From Pantoea agglomerans NBRC 102470 (lineage in GTDB: Bacteria; Pseudomonadota; Gammaproteobacteria; Enterobacterales; Enterobacteriaceae), in assembly GCF_001598475.1 (NCBI RefSeq), contig NZ_BCZA01000005.1:62001-126000 (forward strand): a stretch of DNA of 64,000 nt, written 5' to 3'. Within the stretch, counting starts at the first letter, position 1; every line of letters begins with the position of its first letter. Of the stretch, positions 27,001-42,000 are shown piece by piece. Under the pieces are notes generated by a model. It worked only from the letters and a program-made list of their open reading frames with translations, did not search any database and was not told the DNA's origin. The translations under genes and the position numbers were made by a program.

Positions 27001-30000
27001 AGATCGCTGCCCGGCAGGTTAACGCTCCACACTCCACCCGCCTGCACCGTCGTGCTGTAACTCTTGCTGCCAAAGGTGACCGTTACCTGGGAACCCACAG
27101 CCGCATTTTCTATCACGCCACTGACCAGTTGTCCGGCAGCGGCTTCCGCAATGTTCAGCAGGTTATCACCGCCAAACAGCCCGGTGAGCGCGCCAACCAC
27201 CGGCACCGCATCGACAATCGCGGTGACGGTTTCACCGACGGTACGGGTGTTGCCCGCGGCATCGGTCAGGGTGACGTCAAGCGCAAGATTGCCATCGCTC
27301 AACAGGCCCAGCACCGAAGGCGGCACCACGATGGCCCATTTACCATCCTGGCCCACTGACGCAGAGAGCGTTGTGCCGCCCAGTACCACCGATACCGTGG
27401 CACCCACACCCGCCGAGGTCGCAACCCCGGAGATAGTCTGCGCCACCGTGGTATCCAGCGCGCTGAGCGTGCCGTCGCCGAACACCGAGTCGACCACCAG
27501 CGTCAGCGCACTGTTGACCACTTTGTTGACCGTCAGCGTGGCGTCGGTCTGGTTGCCCGCACCGTCATTGACCCGCACGCCAAACACCAGCGCACCGTCA
27601 GTGAGACTCGACAGGACATCCGGCGCGAGATCGATGCTCCAGCGTCCGTCAGCACCCACCGTCGCGGTGGCGATCGGCGCGGCATCGCCCAGATAGAGAC
27701 CGATGGTCTGGCCTTCTGCTCCCTGCGCGCTGCCGGTCAGCACCTGGCTTAGCACCAGGTCAGCGGCGTTGATCACGTTGTCGCCGAGGAACGCGTCGAC
27801 CAGGACCAGCGGCGCGGCGGTATCGACCGTCACCGTCTGGGTGGTCGTCGTCACGTTACCAGCCGCATCCGCCAGCTGCGCGGTGATCACCGGCGAGCTG
27901 CCATCGGGAAGAGCCTGCATCGCGCTGGCAGGAACCGTTGTGGACCAGGTGCCGTTGCTCTGCACCACGGCGTTGTAGGTCTGATTATTGAAGGTCACCA
28001 CCACCGTGCGACCCACTTCGCTGAGATCGGCGGTGCCACTGATGGCCTGGCTGGTGGCACTTTCATTGCCATTGACCTGGTTGTCACCGGTAAACGGATT
28101 GAGAGTCAGTGCCGGTGGCGTAAGGTCGATCAGCACGTTACCGCTGGTGATCACAGGGGTAGTGCCATCGGTAGCATTCACCGTGATAGCGACGCTGCCG
28201 TCCGCATTGCCAAAGGCGCTGACCGGCAATGCCGCCGTTGACCAGTTGCCCGACGCATCCAGCGTAGTCGCGTACTCCTGATCACCAATCGACACCGTCA
28301 CTACCCCACCCGCACCGAGGTTAGCGGAGGTGCCACTCACTACCACACCACCCGCCACGTCCTGAGTGCTGATGATGTTGTCGCCCGACACCGTGCCCAG
28401 CGTGACCAGCGGCCCTGGCGGTGGGGTAAGATCTACCGTCAGCGCAACCGTGCCGTTGGCGGTATTGCCTGCCAGATCGGTCACTGCCAGCGCCAGGGTC
28501 GTCGATGGACCAAAGGTGGCCATCTGTTCTGGCGTCAGCGTTACACTCCAGTTGCCGTTGGCTGTCACTATCGCGGTGCCAAGCAGCGTGTCATTCAGCG
28601 AGATTGAGACCACTGATCCCGGCTCGGCTCCCGCTGCGGTGCCGCTGAGACTCTGCGGCTGAATGCTCTCGGTGTAGTTCAGCGCATTGTCACCGGTAAA
28701 GGCGGCAACATTAAGCACCGGCGGTGTGGTGTCGAGCACCAGCGAGCTGTTAATGGTGGTGCTGTTGCCCGCCGCATCGGTTGCCGTCACGGTAACCGGA
28801 TAGGTGGCATCCGGCAGAAGTGAAAGCTCCGCCGTTGTCAGTGGCACCGTCCAGTTCCCATTGGCATCCACTGTCGCGGAATAGGTTGTGCCGCCAAGCG
28901 TAAGCTGCACAGTCTGATTCGCGCTCGCCTCACCGGTGGTTCCGCTCAGCGTTACTCCCGCGGCCACATCGCCGCCATTCACATAACTGCCAAGGAATTC
29001 CGGATTGACCGCAGGCTGCGGCGCGCTGAGATCTGCGGTGAACGGCAGCTGCGCCGATGCGCTGTTGCCCGCCGCATCCACGACGTTAACCGTCAGTGAT
29101 TGCGCACCGTCACCCAGTGAACTCAGGGCGTTGGCAGGAATGTTAACAGTCCAGTTACCGTTGCTTGCCACCGTGCCAGAATAGAGGCTGCCGTTGACAT
29201 CCACGGTAATGCTGACCGCCTGGTTCGCCCCGACACTGCCGGTGGTGCCGGTCAGGGTCACCCCTGCCGCGGCTTCACTGATGTTCAGCAGGTTGTCGCC
29301 GCCAAATGCGCCTGGGTTGAAGGTCGGCACAGGCAGCGCCACCTCTGTCACCACGTTCTGCGCCGTCGCGTCGCTGTTACCCGCGATATCGGTCGCCGTC
29401 ACGGTAATGGTGTGGGTGCCGCTGGTGAAGGTGGCTAACTGCGCTGGCGACAGGGCCAGAGACCAGCTGCCATCGGTCTGCACCGTGGCTGCCAGCGGCT
29501 GACCGTTGTTAAAGCCGGAGATGAGCACCGTTACCGTCTGTCCGGCACCGGTAATGCCGGTTGTGCCACTGAGGATCTGTTCACCGGCCGCCTCTGCTGC
29601 GTTCAGCGCACCGTCTCCAAACGGCAGGTTCAGCGTCACGTCCGGCAGCGCATTCACGGCCACCAGCACAGTGCCACTGGTGCTGCCGATGTTGCCGTTC
29701 GCATCGGTAACCGTCACGCTCACCGGCCAGTTGCCATCCGGCAATGACTGCAATACAGAAGGCGGCAGATCCAGCGACCAGCGCGAACCATCCGCACTGA
29801 GCGTAGCGGAATAGACCGTGCCATTAACGGTCACCGTGACCGACGCGGCGTTATTAATATTCACCGCACCAGTCAGGGATCCGCCTGAGGCGGCCTCTTC
29901 AGCATTGATACGGCCATCAATAAATGGCGTATCCAGCGTTGGATTAGCAATCGGCGTAATCGCAGCGACGAACGTTTTGATCGTTTCAATGCTGTTACCG

Positions 30001-33000
30001 GCCCGATCCGTGGTGGTGAGGGTCAGAGTATGTTCACCGGTTCCCAGGCTGGCAATGAACTCTGGGGGCAGGCTGGCAGTCCAGTTGCCATTGGCATCGA
30101 CCGTCACCGACAGCGGGATATTGTCATCGCCTACCGTGACGCTCAGGGTCTGGCCCGGCACGACGGTGGAGGTGCCGGTGACCAGCTGAACGGAGCCTGC
30201 TTCGCTGATATTAATGATGTTATCGCCGAACAGTGTCGTGTCGAAGGCGGCTGAAACAGGATCACTCTGCAGGATCTCAACGCCTGCGGTAACCTGCGCC
30301 GGATTACCGGCACCATCCGCGGCGCTGACCACCACCTGTGTCAGTCCATCGGCCAGGCCCGTCAGCGCGCCCGGTGCCAGGTTCAGCGTCCAGTTGCCGC
30401 TGGCATCCGTGGTGGTGCTGAAGTTCTGCCCGCCTACAGAGATGTTCACCACACTGCCTTCCGGCAGATTGGTACTGTCACCACTCAGCGTTAACGCCCC
30501 TTCCGCATCTGCCGCACTGATCAGCGCATCGCCAAACGGCGTATTCAGCGTCAGCGCTGGCAGGGTATTAAACGCGACCTCCAGTGACGTGGTGCTGTCT
30601 GTGGTGGTATTGCCCGCCGCGTCGGTGACCGAAACGGTAATCGCATTGGGGCCGTCCGCCAGCTGCTGCAGGTCAGCGGTCGGAATAGTAAGTGACCAGT
30701 TACCGTCGGCATCGGCCGTGGTGGTATAGCTGACGTTATTCAGCGTCACCGTCACCGGCAATGCGCCCGTGGTGTTGCCGCTGATGGTGAGATCCTGCAG
30801 CGACTCCGCCAGGTTAAGGGTATCTCCCGCGTCGACCGTGATATTCGTCAGCGCAGGCGGTGTGGTAATGAAACTGACCTCCTGAGTGGCGGTCGCCGGA
30901 TTGCCTGCGACATCAGTGGCGGTCACGGTAAAGATTTGCGTGCTGCCCGGAGCCACGCTGGTAAAGGCAGCAGACGGCACATTCACCGTCCAGTTGCCGT
31001 CAGCGTCGAGCGTGGTGCTGTAGTCAGTGCCGTTAAACGACACCGTCACCAGCGTACCCGCTGCCAGCAGGGTGCTGCTGCCGCTGACCGCGACATCCGC
31101 TGTGGCCTCGGTGGCGTTAATCACATCATCGCCGGCTACCACGTTCATGGTCAGCGTCGGCTGAACCTGCTCGCTGGCCAGCACGACCAGGCTGGTGCTG
31201 GCGCTGGCCGGATTGCCAGATGTATCCGCTGAGACCACGACCAGCAGCTGATCGCCATCCGGCAGATTACCCAGATCGGCGGCCGGAACGGTCACCGTCC
31301 AGCTGCCATCGGCTGCCACCGTGCCGCTGTACTGAATGTTATTCAGCGTCACCGTCACCAGCTGGCCTTCCACCAGGTTGTTACTGGTGCCGCCGATGCT
31401 CAGATCCTGTAGCGACTCCGCCTGATTAAGGAAGTTATCATCACTGATGGTCCCGATGGTCAGGGTTGGCAGGTTCAGAGTGTCAGCATCACGCGTCAGG
31501 GTCTGGGTGACCGTGGCCGGGTTGCCCGCGGCATCGGTCATTGAGACAGCAACGGTGTAGCTGCCGTCTGCCAGCCCCTGCACGACGCTGGCTGGCAGTG
31601 TCACCTCCCAGGTGCCGTCAGAGAGCACCTGAGTGGTGTAATCGACGTTCTGGAAGCTGACGGTGACCGTCTGTCCGGCATCCGCTACCGACGCACTGCC
31701 GCTGATAGCGACCGCTTCCAGCACCTCTACCGAATTGATGATGTTGTCGCCGCCGATGGCATTGACGGTCAGCACTGGCGGCGTGAGATCCACCGTAACG
31801 GCGCTGGTCAGCGAACCACTGTTACCGGCGGCATCGCTGGCATTAACCACCAGCGTAGTAACCCCCTCGCCCAGCGTCTGCACCTGATCTGCTGTTAAGG
31901 TCAGCGTCCAGTTACCCTGCGCATCCACCGTAGCGGAATAATCGTTCCCGCCCAGCGTCACGCTGACGGTCTGGCCGTTGCCCGCTACACCGGTGCTGCC
32001 GGTCAGCGTCTGACCGACCCCCTGTTCCGCCAGGTTCAGATAACCATCACCAAACGGGGTGTCTATGCTGACGGCCAGCGACGCCGTTGCCACGGTGATT
32101 TCACGGGTTTCGGTTACCGGGTTACCCGCCGCATCGCTGACCGTCACGGTCAGAATGTACGCCCCGGCCGGAATACCGGCCAGCGAACCCGCAGGCAGCG
32201 TCAGATTCCACTCGCCGTTCTGGTCAACCGTGGTGGTCCAGGTCTGGTTGTTCAGGGTAATGGTGACCTGCTGTCCGGCTTCGGCATTGCTGTTGCCGCT
32301 GAGAACAATCGGCGCGGTGCTTTCGGCAATATTGATACTGTTATCGCCCGCAACCGTATTCAGTGTCAGGGTCGGTGGCGTCAGATCCACCGTCACGCTG
32401 CCCTGGCTGCTGCCGGTGTTACCCGCTGCATCCTGGACTGTGACGGTGTAGTTCAGAAGATCTTCCGGCAGGCCGGCCAGCGCGGAAGCCGGCACGCTGA
32501 TCTGCCAGTTGCCATTGCCGTCGACGGTGCCGTTGTAGGTTGCGCCATTCAGCAGCACGCTCACCGTCTGGCCGTCACCGGTTATGCCGGTGGTGCCGCT
32601 CAGGGTTTGTGCTGTGGCGATCTCGCTGCTGTTGAGCAGGCCATCGCCAAAGGCCGAGACGATCTGCGGTGCTGGCAGCGTCGCCAGCACGCTGAGCGCT
32701 GCCTCGCTGCTCAGGGTCGCCCCGCCGCTGTCCGTTGCGGTGACCGTCAGAGTGTAAGGCCCATCGGCGAGCGCCGTCAGTGCCTCAGCCGGAACGATCA
32801 CTGTCCAGCGGCCGCTGGCCGAGACCTGCGCGGTGTAGCTGATGTTGTTAAACAGCAACGTGACCGTGCTGCCCTCTGTCACGTTCACCGACGTACCGGT
32901 GACGACCAGGGCCTGACCCAGCTCCTGCGCATTCAGGTAGTTATCTTCGCTGATGGCATCCATCGCCAGGCCAGAGGCGTTGCTATTGACGTCAAAGGTG

Positions 33001-36000
33001 AGATTGCTGGTGGTGGTGTTGCCCGCCACATCGCTGACTGCCACGGTAAAACTGGCGCTGCCATCATTAATCGCGGCCAGCGCACCGGCTGGCACGATCA
33101 GGCTCCATGCCCCGCTCGCCTGCACGGCGGCGCTGTAGACTGTGCCGTCAACGGTGACGGTCACCAGCTGACCCGCTTCGACGTTGGTGGTGGTGCCGGA
33201 GAGACGTTGATCGGTGAGGCGCTCAGCGCCATCGACCACGTTGTTACCGGCAAAGGCATCCAGCGTCAGGGTCGGCAGTGTGCCTGGCTCCACTTTCAGC
33301 GCCAGTTCGCGGCTGGTGGTGGTGGCATTTCCTGCCGCATCGCTGGCGGTCACGGTCAGCGGATAGCTGCCGTTGCCCAGCCCGGTGTAAACCGTGGCGG
33401 GCAGATCCAGCGACCAGACGCCGTTGACGTCAGCGGTGGTGCTCAGGGTGGTGCCGTTAAAGCTGGCCACAATCAGGGCGTTAGCTTCGCTGCTGCCGGT
33501 CAGCGTCAGCGGCTGCTGACTTTCAGCGGCGTTAATGATGCCATCGGATGGCGTAATGAAGTTCAGCACCGGAGGCAGTGTATCCACCACCAGGTTGCCA
33601 TCAGCCTGGCTGCTGTTGCCCGCTACATCACTGACGACCACGGTGTAGCCACTATTGCCCTGCGGCAATGCAGACAAGACATCGGCCGGAACGGCGACCT
33701 GCCAGTTGCCTGCGGCATCGACCGTGCCGCTGTAGTTGTTGCCGCCCAGCGTCACGACGACGGTCTGGCCGTCGCCGGTCACGCCCGTGTTACCGGTGAT
33801 CGCGCCACCGGCGGCGGCTTCCTCACCGTTCAGAATGCCATCATCAAAGGCCACGCCCGGGGTCGCCACCGGCAATGCGCTGGCGATCACCGTCAGGGTA
33901 GCGTCGCTGGTCGCCAGCGGCTGTCCGTTAGCGTCGCTGGCGGTGGCGATGATGGTCTGCGGGCCATCTGCCGTTCCGGTAAAGGTGCCTGCCGGTAAGG
34001 TCAGGCTCCAGCTTCCATCTGCCGTCACGGTGGTGCTGACCGTGGTGCCGTTGGCCAGCACGGTGACAATGCTGCCATCAGGCAGACCGCTGGTGCTGCC
34101 GCTGACCACGACGGCGCCACCCAATTCCTGCGCATTGAGGTAGTTGTCGTCACTGACGGGTGCCAGCGCGATCGACGGCAGGGTGTTGTCCACACTGAAG
34201 TCAAGCGTGCTGCTGGCGGTGTTACCCACGGCGTTGATGACGCTGACGTTCAGCGTCTGAGTGCCTTCTCCCAGTTCAGCCAGGGCGCCCGCAGGCAGAA
34301 TAATGCTCCAGTTGCCGCTGGCCTCGACCACACCGCTGTATTCGATGCCATTCAGGGAGATGATCACCTGCTGGCCCGGTTCGACATTCGTGCTGCTGCC
34401 GCGCACCGTTATCGGCTGCAGCTGCTCCGCTGCCGTGACGATGCCGTCACCGGCGAAGGTGCTGCTGTCGATGGTCAGTACAGGCTGCACGTCCGACGCG
34501 GTTGCCACATTCAGATCAACCACCTGGCTGCTCTGATTCCCGTTAGCACTGGTTTCCGTCACCGTCACCAGATTACTGCCTGGAGGTAGTGCCGCCAGCG
34601 CTTCAGGGGCGATCTGCAGCGTCCACTGGCCGTTAACGCCAACGGTGGTGCTGTAGAGCTGGTCATTGAGCTGCACCGTGACCACGTCGCCATTCTGACC
34701 ACTGCCACTCACCACCAGCGGCTCTGCCAGTTCCCCGACGTTCAGCGCGTTATCACCGCTGACCGGCGCGACGACCAGCGGAGGCGGCGTAGTCGCAACC
34801 GTCAGGGCACTGTTCTGGCTGCTGCTGTTACCGGCCGCGTCGGTGACGGTGACCACCACCGGGTAGCTGCTGCCATTGGTCAGACCGGCAAGCGCCGCTG
34901 GCGGAACAGCCAGCGCCCAGTTTCCGTCACCATCAACGGTGCCGGTGTAGGTCATGCCATTCAGCGTCACACTGACGCGATCGCCTTCACTGCCTGCGCC
35001 GCTGAAACTGAACCCTGCCGCCTGCTCAGCGATATTCAGCACGCCATCACCCGCGGGCGCAGCGATACTGAAGTCTGGTGCCGTGGTATCCACGGTAACC
35101 GGGAATGGCGTGGTAGCCACGTTGCCACTGACGGTGGTGACGGTCACGTTGAGATCGTAACGGCCATCTGGCAACTGTTGCAGATTCGCAGCAGGCACGG
35201 TGGCGGTCCAGCTGCCATCGGCGGCAACCACTGCGTCATAGGTCTGGCCATTCAGCGCAAGGCTGACGCTGCTGCCTGGCGTAACGGTGCCGCTGAGGGT
35301 CAGATCGGTGGCGGTTTCAGCCTCATTAATCGTGCCATCGGTAGCAATCGGGTTAACGGTCAGCGCCGGTACGCCGGTATCAACAATCAGCGGCTCGCTG
35401 ATGCTGGTGCTGTTACCCGCTTCATCACTCACCGTCACGGTAATCGGATTGCTGCCCTGCGCAAGTGCCTGCAGTCTGTCTGCGGGTATCGTCACGCTCC
35501 ATTCACCATTCGCGTCTACAGTGGCCGGATAGCTGGTACCGCCCAGGGTCACGCTGACGGCCTGGCCTGGCAGCACTGTGCCGGTCAGCGTCTGCGCCGC
35601 GCTGGCTTCATCGGTATTAAGTATGCCGTCAGTGAATGGCGTGTTGATTTGCGGGTCTGCCAGCGGCGCGGTCGCCACCAGCAGCGGCAGGCTGTTCTGC
35701 ACATCACCCGAAGAGACGGTAACGGTGGTCGTGCCCTGCGGCAGCGTCGCCAGATCGGCAGCCGGCACGGTCAGGGTCCACGCGCCGGTTTCATCGGTTG
35801 TGGTGGTGTAGACGGTGCCGCCAGTCACCAGCGTTACGCTGATCGGGCTGTTAGCCGGCAGGTTCGCTGAACCGCCGCTGAGGATAAGATCGCTCTGCGC
35901 CTCCAGGGCATTCAGCGCATTGTCGTCACTGATTGGGGCAATCGACAGCGACGGTACGGGTGAAGTAACCACGCTGAACTGCCCTTCAGCAGGCAGCGCC

Positions 36001-39000
36001 GGGTTACCGGCCACATCGGTAATCGCCACGGTGAAGGTTTTATCGCCTGCACCGCCCAGCGATCCGGCTGGCAGCGACACACTCCAGCTACCGTTCGCCT
36101 GTACTACGCCATCGTAAGACTGGCCATTGATGGTCAGCAATACCGGCTGACCTGCCGGTACGCCGGTGACGTTACCGGTGACCAGAATGTCGGTGAGCTG
36201 TTCAGCGCTGTCGACCTGATTATCGCCGGTCACGGGATTAATGGTCAGCGCCGGCGACGTTGCCGCCAGCACAGTGACGCTGGTCGGTACGGTGCTGCTG
36301 TTGCCATAAGCATCGCTGAGTACCACATCCACCGGATAGGTTGCGTCACCCAGCTGGCTGATAATCGCGGCGGGCACCGTAACACTCCACGCGCCATCGG
36401 TATCCACGGTGGCGGTGTAGGTCTCGCCATTGAAACTCACCGTGACGGTGTCGCCCTGGGCCCCCCCGCGTCCGTCGAGTGTGAGATCCTGAGTGTGTTC
36501 AGCGATATTGATATAACCATCACTGCCCGGCGTGGAGACTTCCAGCAACGGCGGTGTGGTGGCGAAAATCAGTGAACTGCTGGCTGGCGTGGTATTACCA
36601 TCGGCGTCTGTCGCCACTACCGATACCGGTTGGGTACCGTTGGGCACATTTGCCAGGTCGGATGCCGGAACGGTGACACTCCAGCTGCCACCCTGCGCCA
36701 CCACGGCGCTGTAGGCCACGTTATTCAGCGTGACGCGGATGATGTCGCCTTCGTCGCCGGTTCCGCTGACGATTAGCGGCTGCTGCGCGTCGCTGACGTT
36801 GATCACGCCATCATCACTGAGATCGTTGAGCGTCAGAGCGGGCACCGCGGTAGCCACCCGCAGTTCCGTATTCTGAGTGCTGATGTTACCGGCCGGATCG
36901 GTCACGGTGACGGTCACCGGATAGGTCTGATTGGTCAGCGTGCCGAGATCGGCCACCGGGACGGATGCACTCCAGTTACTGTTTTCGTCAACAATGGCGG
37001 TGTAGGACTTACCGTTTAACTCCACCGTCACGCTGTCACCCGGTGTGCCGGTTCCGCTGATTTGCAGCGGCGTAGTGAGTTCGTTGTTGGTCAGGACGCC
37101 ATCACCGCCCGGTGCGGTAACAGTCGCAACCGGAGGCTGCGTGCTGACCGTCAGGGGCTGCGTCTGCGTGGTGGTATTACCACTGGCATCAGTCAGTGTA
37201 ACTACCAGCGTATAGCTGCTGCCATCTGACAGGGCCTGCAGCGCCGCTGGCGGCAGATCCACCGTCCAGTTGCCCTGCCCATCTACGGTGGCGCTGTAAC
37301 TCACGTTATTCAGCGAGACAGAAACCACTTCGCCCGGCAACGCACCTGAACCGCTGACCGGCAGACCGGCAGCCACTTCGCTGCTGTTGAGAATGCCATC
37401 GCCGCCTGCGACCTCTGCCACAATCAGATTCGGTGGCAGCGTGTCGACGCTGAAGTTGAGCGTCTCGTCCACGCGGTTGCCTGCTTCATCAATCGCGGTA
37501 ATGATCAGGCTGTTGGCACCCTGTGGCAGTAAGGCGAGATCGGCGGCCGGCAGCGCCAGGCTCCAGCTGCCGTCAGGATTGACCGTGGTGCTGTAGGTTT
37601 TACCGTTAAGTTCCAGTTCAACCTGCTGGCCCGGCACGGCTTTGCCGGTGCTGCCGCCGATCAGCAGATCGCTGCCCGCTTCCACCCGGTTGAGAAGGCC
37701 ATCGGTGATCGCGCTCTCCTCCAGCGTGATTTGCGGCAGCGTGGCTGCGACTACATTCAGCTGAGCGGAGTCGGTCAGCAGTGCGCCGGTGGCGTCGGTG
37801 GTGGTGACCGAAATCAGTTTTACGCCGTCGGTAATAGTGGTGAGATCGCCTGCCGGAACGGTGACGCTCCAGAAGCCATTGCTGTTCACTACCGCGCTGT
37901 AATTGCTGCCGTTAAAGTTAAGCTGCACTGCCTGGCCCGGGTTAACGCCGACTGCAGATCCGCTGATGATCAGATCGCTGCTCAGCTCCTGCTGGTTCAG
38001 GAAACCATCAAGGCTGACAGGTTCACTAATGGAAACCACGCCAGGTTCGCCTGCCGCCGGGGCGACGTTAATATCGCGGGTGTCGGTAGCTGAGGCGCCT
38101 GCCGCCGTTGTGACGCTGACCGCGATGGTGGTGCTGCCCGCCGCCAGTGCGCTGAGCGCCGCAGAGGGGATCTGCGTGCTCCAGCTGCCATCCGCGTTGA
38201 CCAGCGCAGTGTAATTTTGGCCGCCCAGGGTAATGGTGACCGTCTGGCCCGCCTCCACGTTGCTGGTGCTGCCGGACAGCGTCTGGTCCAGCGCTTTTTC
38301 GCTGTTATCCAGCAGATCGTCACCGGCAAACAGGGCGATCGTCACCGTCGGCGTACCCGGTTCCGCTGGCGCTTCCACCGCAATCACCCGATCTTCGCTG
38401 ACTGTTACGCCCGCCTGATTGGTGACTGTGGCCGCGATAGTCGCGTTGCCCGCCGTCAGTGCCGCCAGCGCGCTGGCCGGGACGCTCAGGCTCCAGCTGC
38501 CATCCGCGCCGACCGTGGCGCTGTAAGTCTGGTCGCCCAGCGTAACGGTCACGACCTGACCCGCCTCGACATTGGTTGAGCTGCCGCTCAGCAGCTGATC
38601 GCTGGTTTTCTCATCGTTGCTCAGCACGTCATCCACGGCGAACTGATCGAGCGTGATAGTGGGCTGGCCCGGCTCGGTAACCGGCGGCTCAACCGTGATC
38701 GGCAGCGTGTCACTGACGGTGGTGCCTGCCGCGTTGCTGACCGTGACCACCAGCGAGGCAGAACCGGCTGCCAGCGCACCGAGTGCATCGGCCGGAATGG
38801 CAATGTTCCAGCTGCCGTCGGCGCCAACCGTTCCGCTGTAGCTCTGGCCGCCCAGCGTCACCGTGACAATCTGGCCCGCCTCGACGTTGGTGGTGCTGCC
38901 GGAGACCGCCTGCGCTTCCAGCTTCTCATCGTTGCTCAGGATGTTGTCGTCAGCAAAGGCATTGAGAGTTAGCGTCGGGGTGCCTGGCCCGGTGCCCGAG

Positions 39001-42000
39001 GACTCCACCAGGAAGTCGCGGGTTTCAGTGATCTGAGTACCAGACTGATCTGTCACCGTCACATTCAGGGCTGCGCTACCGGCTGTCAGCGCCGCCAGCG
39101 AACTGGCAGGAATCGACACGCTCCAGCTGCCATCCGCGCCGACCGTGGCGGTAAAAGTCTCTCCGTTCAGGGTGACAGTGACCTGCTGGCCTTCACCGAT
39201 ATTGGTGGTGGTGCCGCTCAGCAGCTGATCGCTGGCTTTCTCGCTGTTGCTGAGGATGTCATCCCCGGCAAAGGCGTCGATGGTTACGGTGGCTTCACCC
39301 GGCTGCGTTACCGGGGCTTCGACAGTGACTGGCTGCGTTGAAGTGACTGTGTCGCCCGCTGCATTACTGACCGAGACGGTCAGTGTGGTGGTGCCTGCTG
39401 CCAGCGCGTTCAGCGCGGCTGACGGCACGGCGACGCTCCAGCTGCCATCACCCTGCACGCTGGCACTGTAGGTCTGACCGCCCAGGGTGACCGTCACGAT
39501 CTGCCCGGTTTCGACATTACTGGTGCTACCGCTGACAAGCTGATCGACCGCTTTTTCGTCGTTGCTCAGAAGGTTATCGCCGGCGAAATCATTCAGGATC
39601 AGAGACGGCACGCCCGGTTCCGTTACTGGCGTCTCAACTGCGATATCGCGGATTTCGGTAGTGCTCACGCCATCGGCATTGCTGACGGTAACGCTGATGG
39701 TATTAGCTCCCGCAGGCAGATTACCCAGCGCGGCTGCCGGAACAATTACACTCCAGTTACCACTGCCATCGACGGTGCCGAGGTAAGTCTGGCCACCGAA
39801 GGTGACTGTCACCGTCTGGCCCGCTTCGATGTTGGTGGTGGAGCCGGAGAGCGTCTGGGCCGTCCCTTTTTCATCGTTGCTGAGGATGTCATCCCCGGCA
39901 AACTGACCAATGGTGACGGTGGGTTCGCCCGGCAGTGTGACAGGCGCTTCCACGGTGATGGGCAGCGTGCCGGTCACGGTATCACCGGCCACATTGCTGA
40001 CTGAAACCGTCAGCGTCGTTTCACCTGCCGCCAGGGCGCTCAGGGCCGCCGATGGCAAAGTAACGCTCCAGTTGCCCTGCGAATCAACGCTGCCGCTGTA
40101 AGTCTGGCCGCCCAGGGTGACTGTTACCAGCTGACCGGGTTCAACATTGCTGGTGCTGCCGGTGAGTGTCTGATCGGTGACTTTCTCCCCATTACTCAGC
40201 ACGTTGTCCCCGGCAAAATCATCCAGCGTGACGGATGGCGGGCCCGGAACGACCGGCGTATCAATGCTGATCGCGCGGTTTTCACTGGCTTCAATGCCAG
40301 CCTGGCTGGTGACGACCGCGGAAATCGCCACCGAACCGGCTGCCAGCGCATTCAGTGCCGCAGGCGAGAGCGTGACGCTCCAGTTGCCCTGCGCATCCAC
40401 TACTGCGCTGTAGGTCTGATCGCCCAGCGTGATGGTGACAATCTGGCCCGCTTCCACATTGGTGGTGGTGCCGCTAAGTACCTGATCGCTGCTTTTCTCG
40501 GCATTGCTGAGAATGTCATCACCGGCAAACTGATCGATGGTGATAACGGGCGTACCCGGCTGAGTCAGTGGTGGCTCTACGTTTACGGTCAGGCTACCGC
40601 TGGCAGCGGTTCCTGCCTGGTTAGCAACGGTGGCAGTCACCGTGGTGGTGCCGGATGCCAGTGCGGTCAGCGCATCAGCAGGCACGGTAATGCTCCAGCT
40701 ACCGTCGCCTGCCACGCTGCCGCTGTAGCTCTGGCCGCCCAGTGTAACCGTGACGATCTGCCCGGCTTCGACGTTGGTGGTGCTGCCGCTAAGAATCTGA
40801 TCGCTGGTTTTTTCTGCGTTGCTCAGCACGTCGTCGCCGGTAAACGGGGCGATCGTCAGGGCTGGCACGCCAGGGGTGGTGTCAGGTGCCTGCACCTGGA
40901 TACCCAGGCTGGCGGAAGCCGCCGTGCCCGCGGCGCTGGTCACACTGACCGAAATGGTGCTGCTGCCTGCAGCCAGCGCCGAGAGTGCGGCAGCCGGAAT
41001 TGAGACGCTCCAGCTGCCATCCGCCCCCACAGTGGCGTTATAGCTCTGTCCGCCCAATGTCACACTGACCTGCTGGCCCGCTTCGACATTGCTGGTGCTG
41101 CCGGACAACGTTTGTGGCGTGGTTTTTTCGCTGTTATCCAGCAGGTTATCGCCCGCAAACGGGTTCAGGCTAATGGACGGCGCAGCCGGTGTGCCGGGAT
41201 CGGCGGCCGCGACGGTAATGGGCAGGCTGCCGGTGGTCGTCGTGCCCGCCGCGTTAGTGACGCTGACGTCGATGGTGGTGGTGCCTGCGGCGAGTCCCGC
41301 CAGCGCGGCAGCAGGAATAGTGACGCTCCAGCTGCCGTCAGCACCGACGGTGGCGTTGTAGGTCTGGCCGCCCAGCGTGACAGTGACAATCTGACCCGCT
41401 TCGACATTACTGGTGGTGCCGCTCAGTACCTGATCGCTGCTTTTTTCCGCGTTATCCAGAACGTCATCGCCAGCGAATGCATTGAGCGTGATAGCAGGCG
41501 TCCCCGGCGTGACCGGTGTTCCAGGATCGGTGCCACCATCATTGCCGCCACCGTTACCCCCACCGCCGCCACCACCACCACCGCCGACGCCAACGGCCAG
41601 ACCGGCTAAGCCGAGCACACCCAGACCGCCCGCCGTTATCACACCCATCGAGGTGTTGGCGTTATCTGCCAGCAGCAGCGGCTCTACGCTGTCGAGTGAT
41701 TCATAGGTTGGCGTGACCGACGTGGAAGCGAGTTCAGCCCCTTCTGCGGTCTGGGGAAAGAGCGCGTGTTCTGGTGGGTTGACGCCATCATCGAACACCA
41801 GTTCGCTGTGCTGGCCATCGGCGTCGTCGAGGAAGAATTTCTGATAGCGGACAGTCTTGCCGTCGCGCATATGCAACACCAGATCGTTACCCTGGCGCTC
41901 ATACTGCGTCACCATGTCGCGGGTGCCGCTGATGCGCACGACGCTGGGCTCGGTGAGGTTAATGGATTGTGACGAACCGCTGACGGACTGCGAGATGAGT

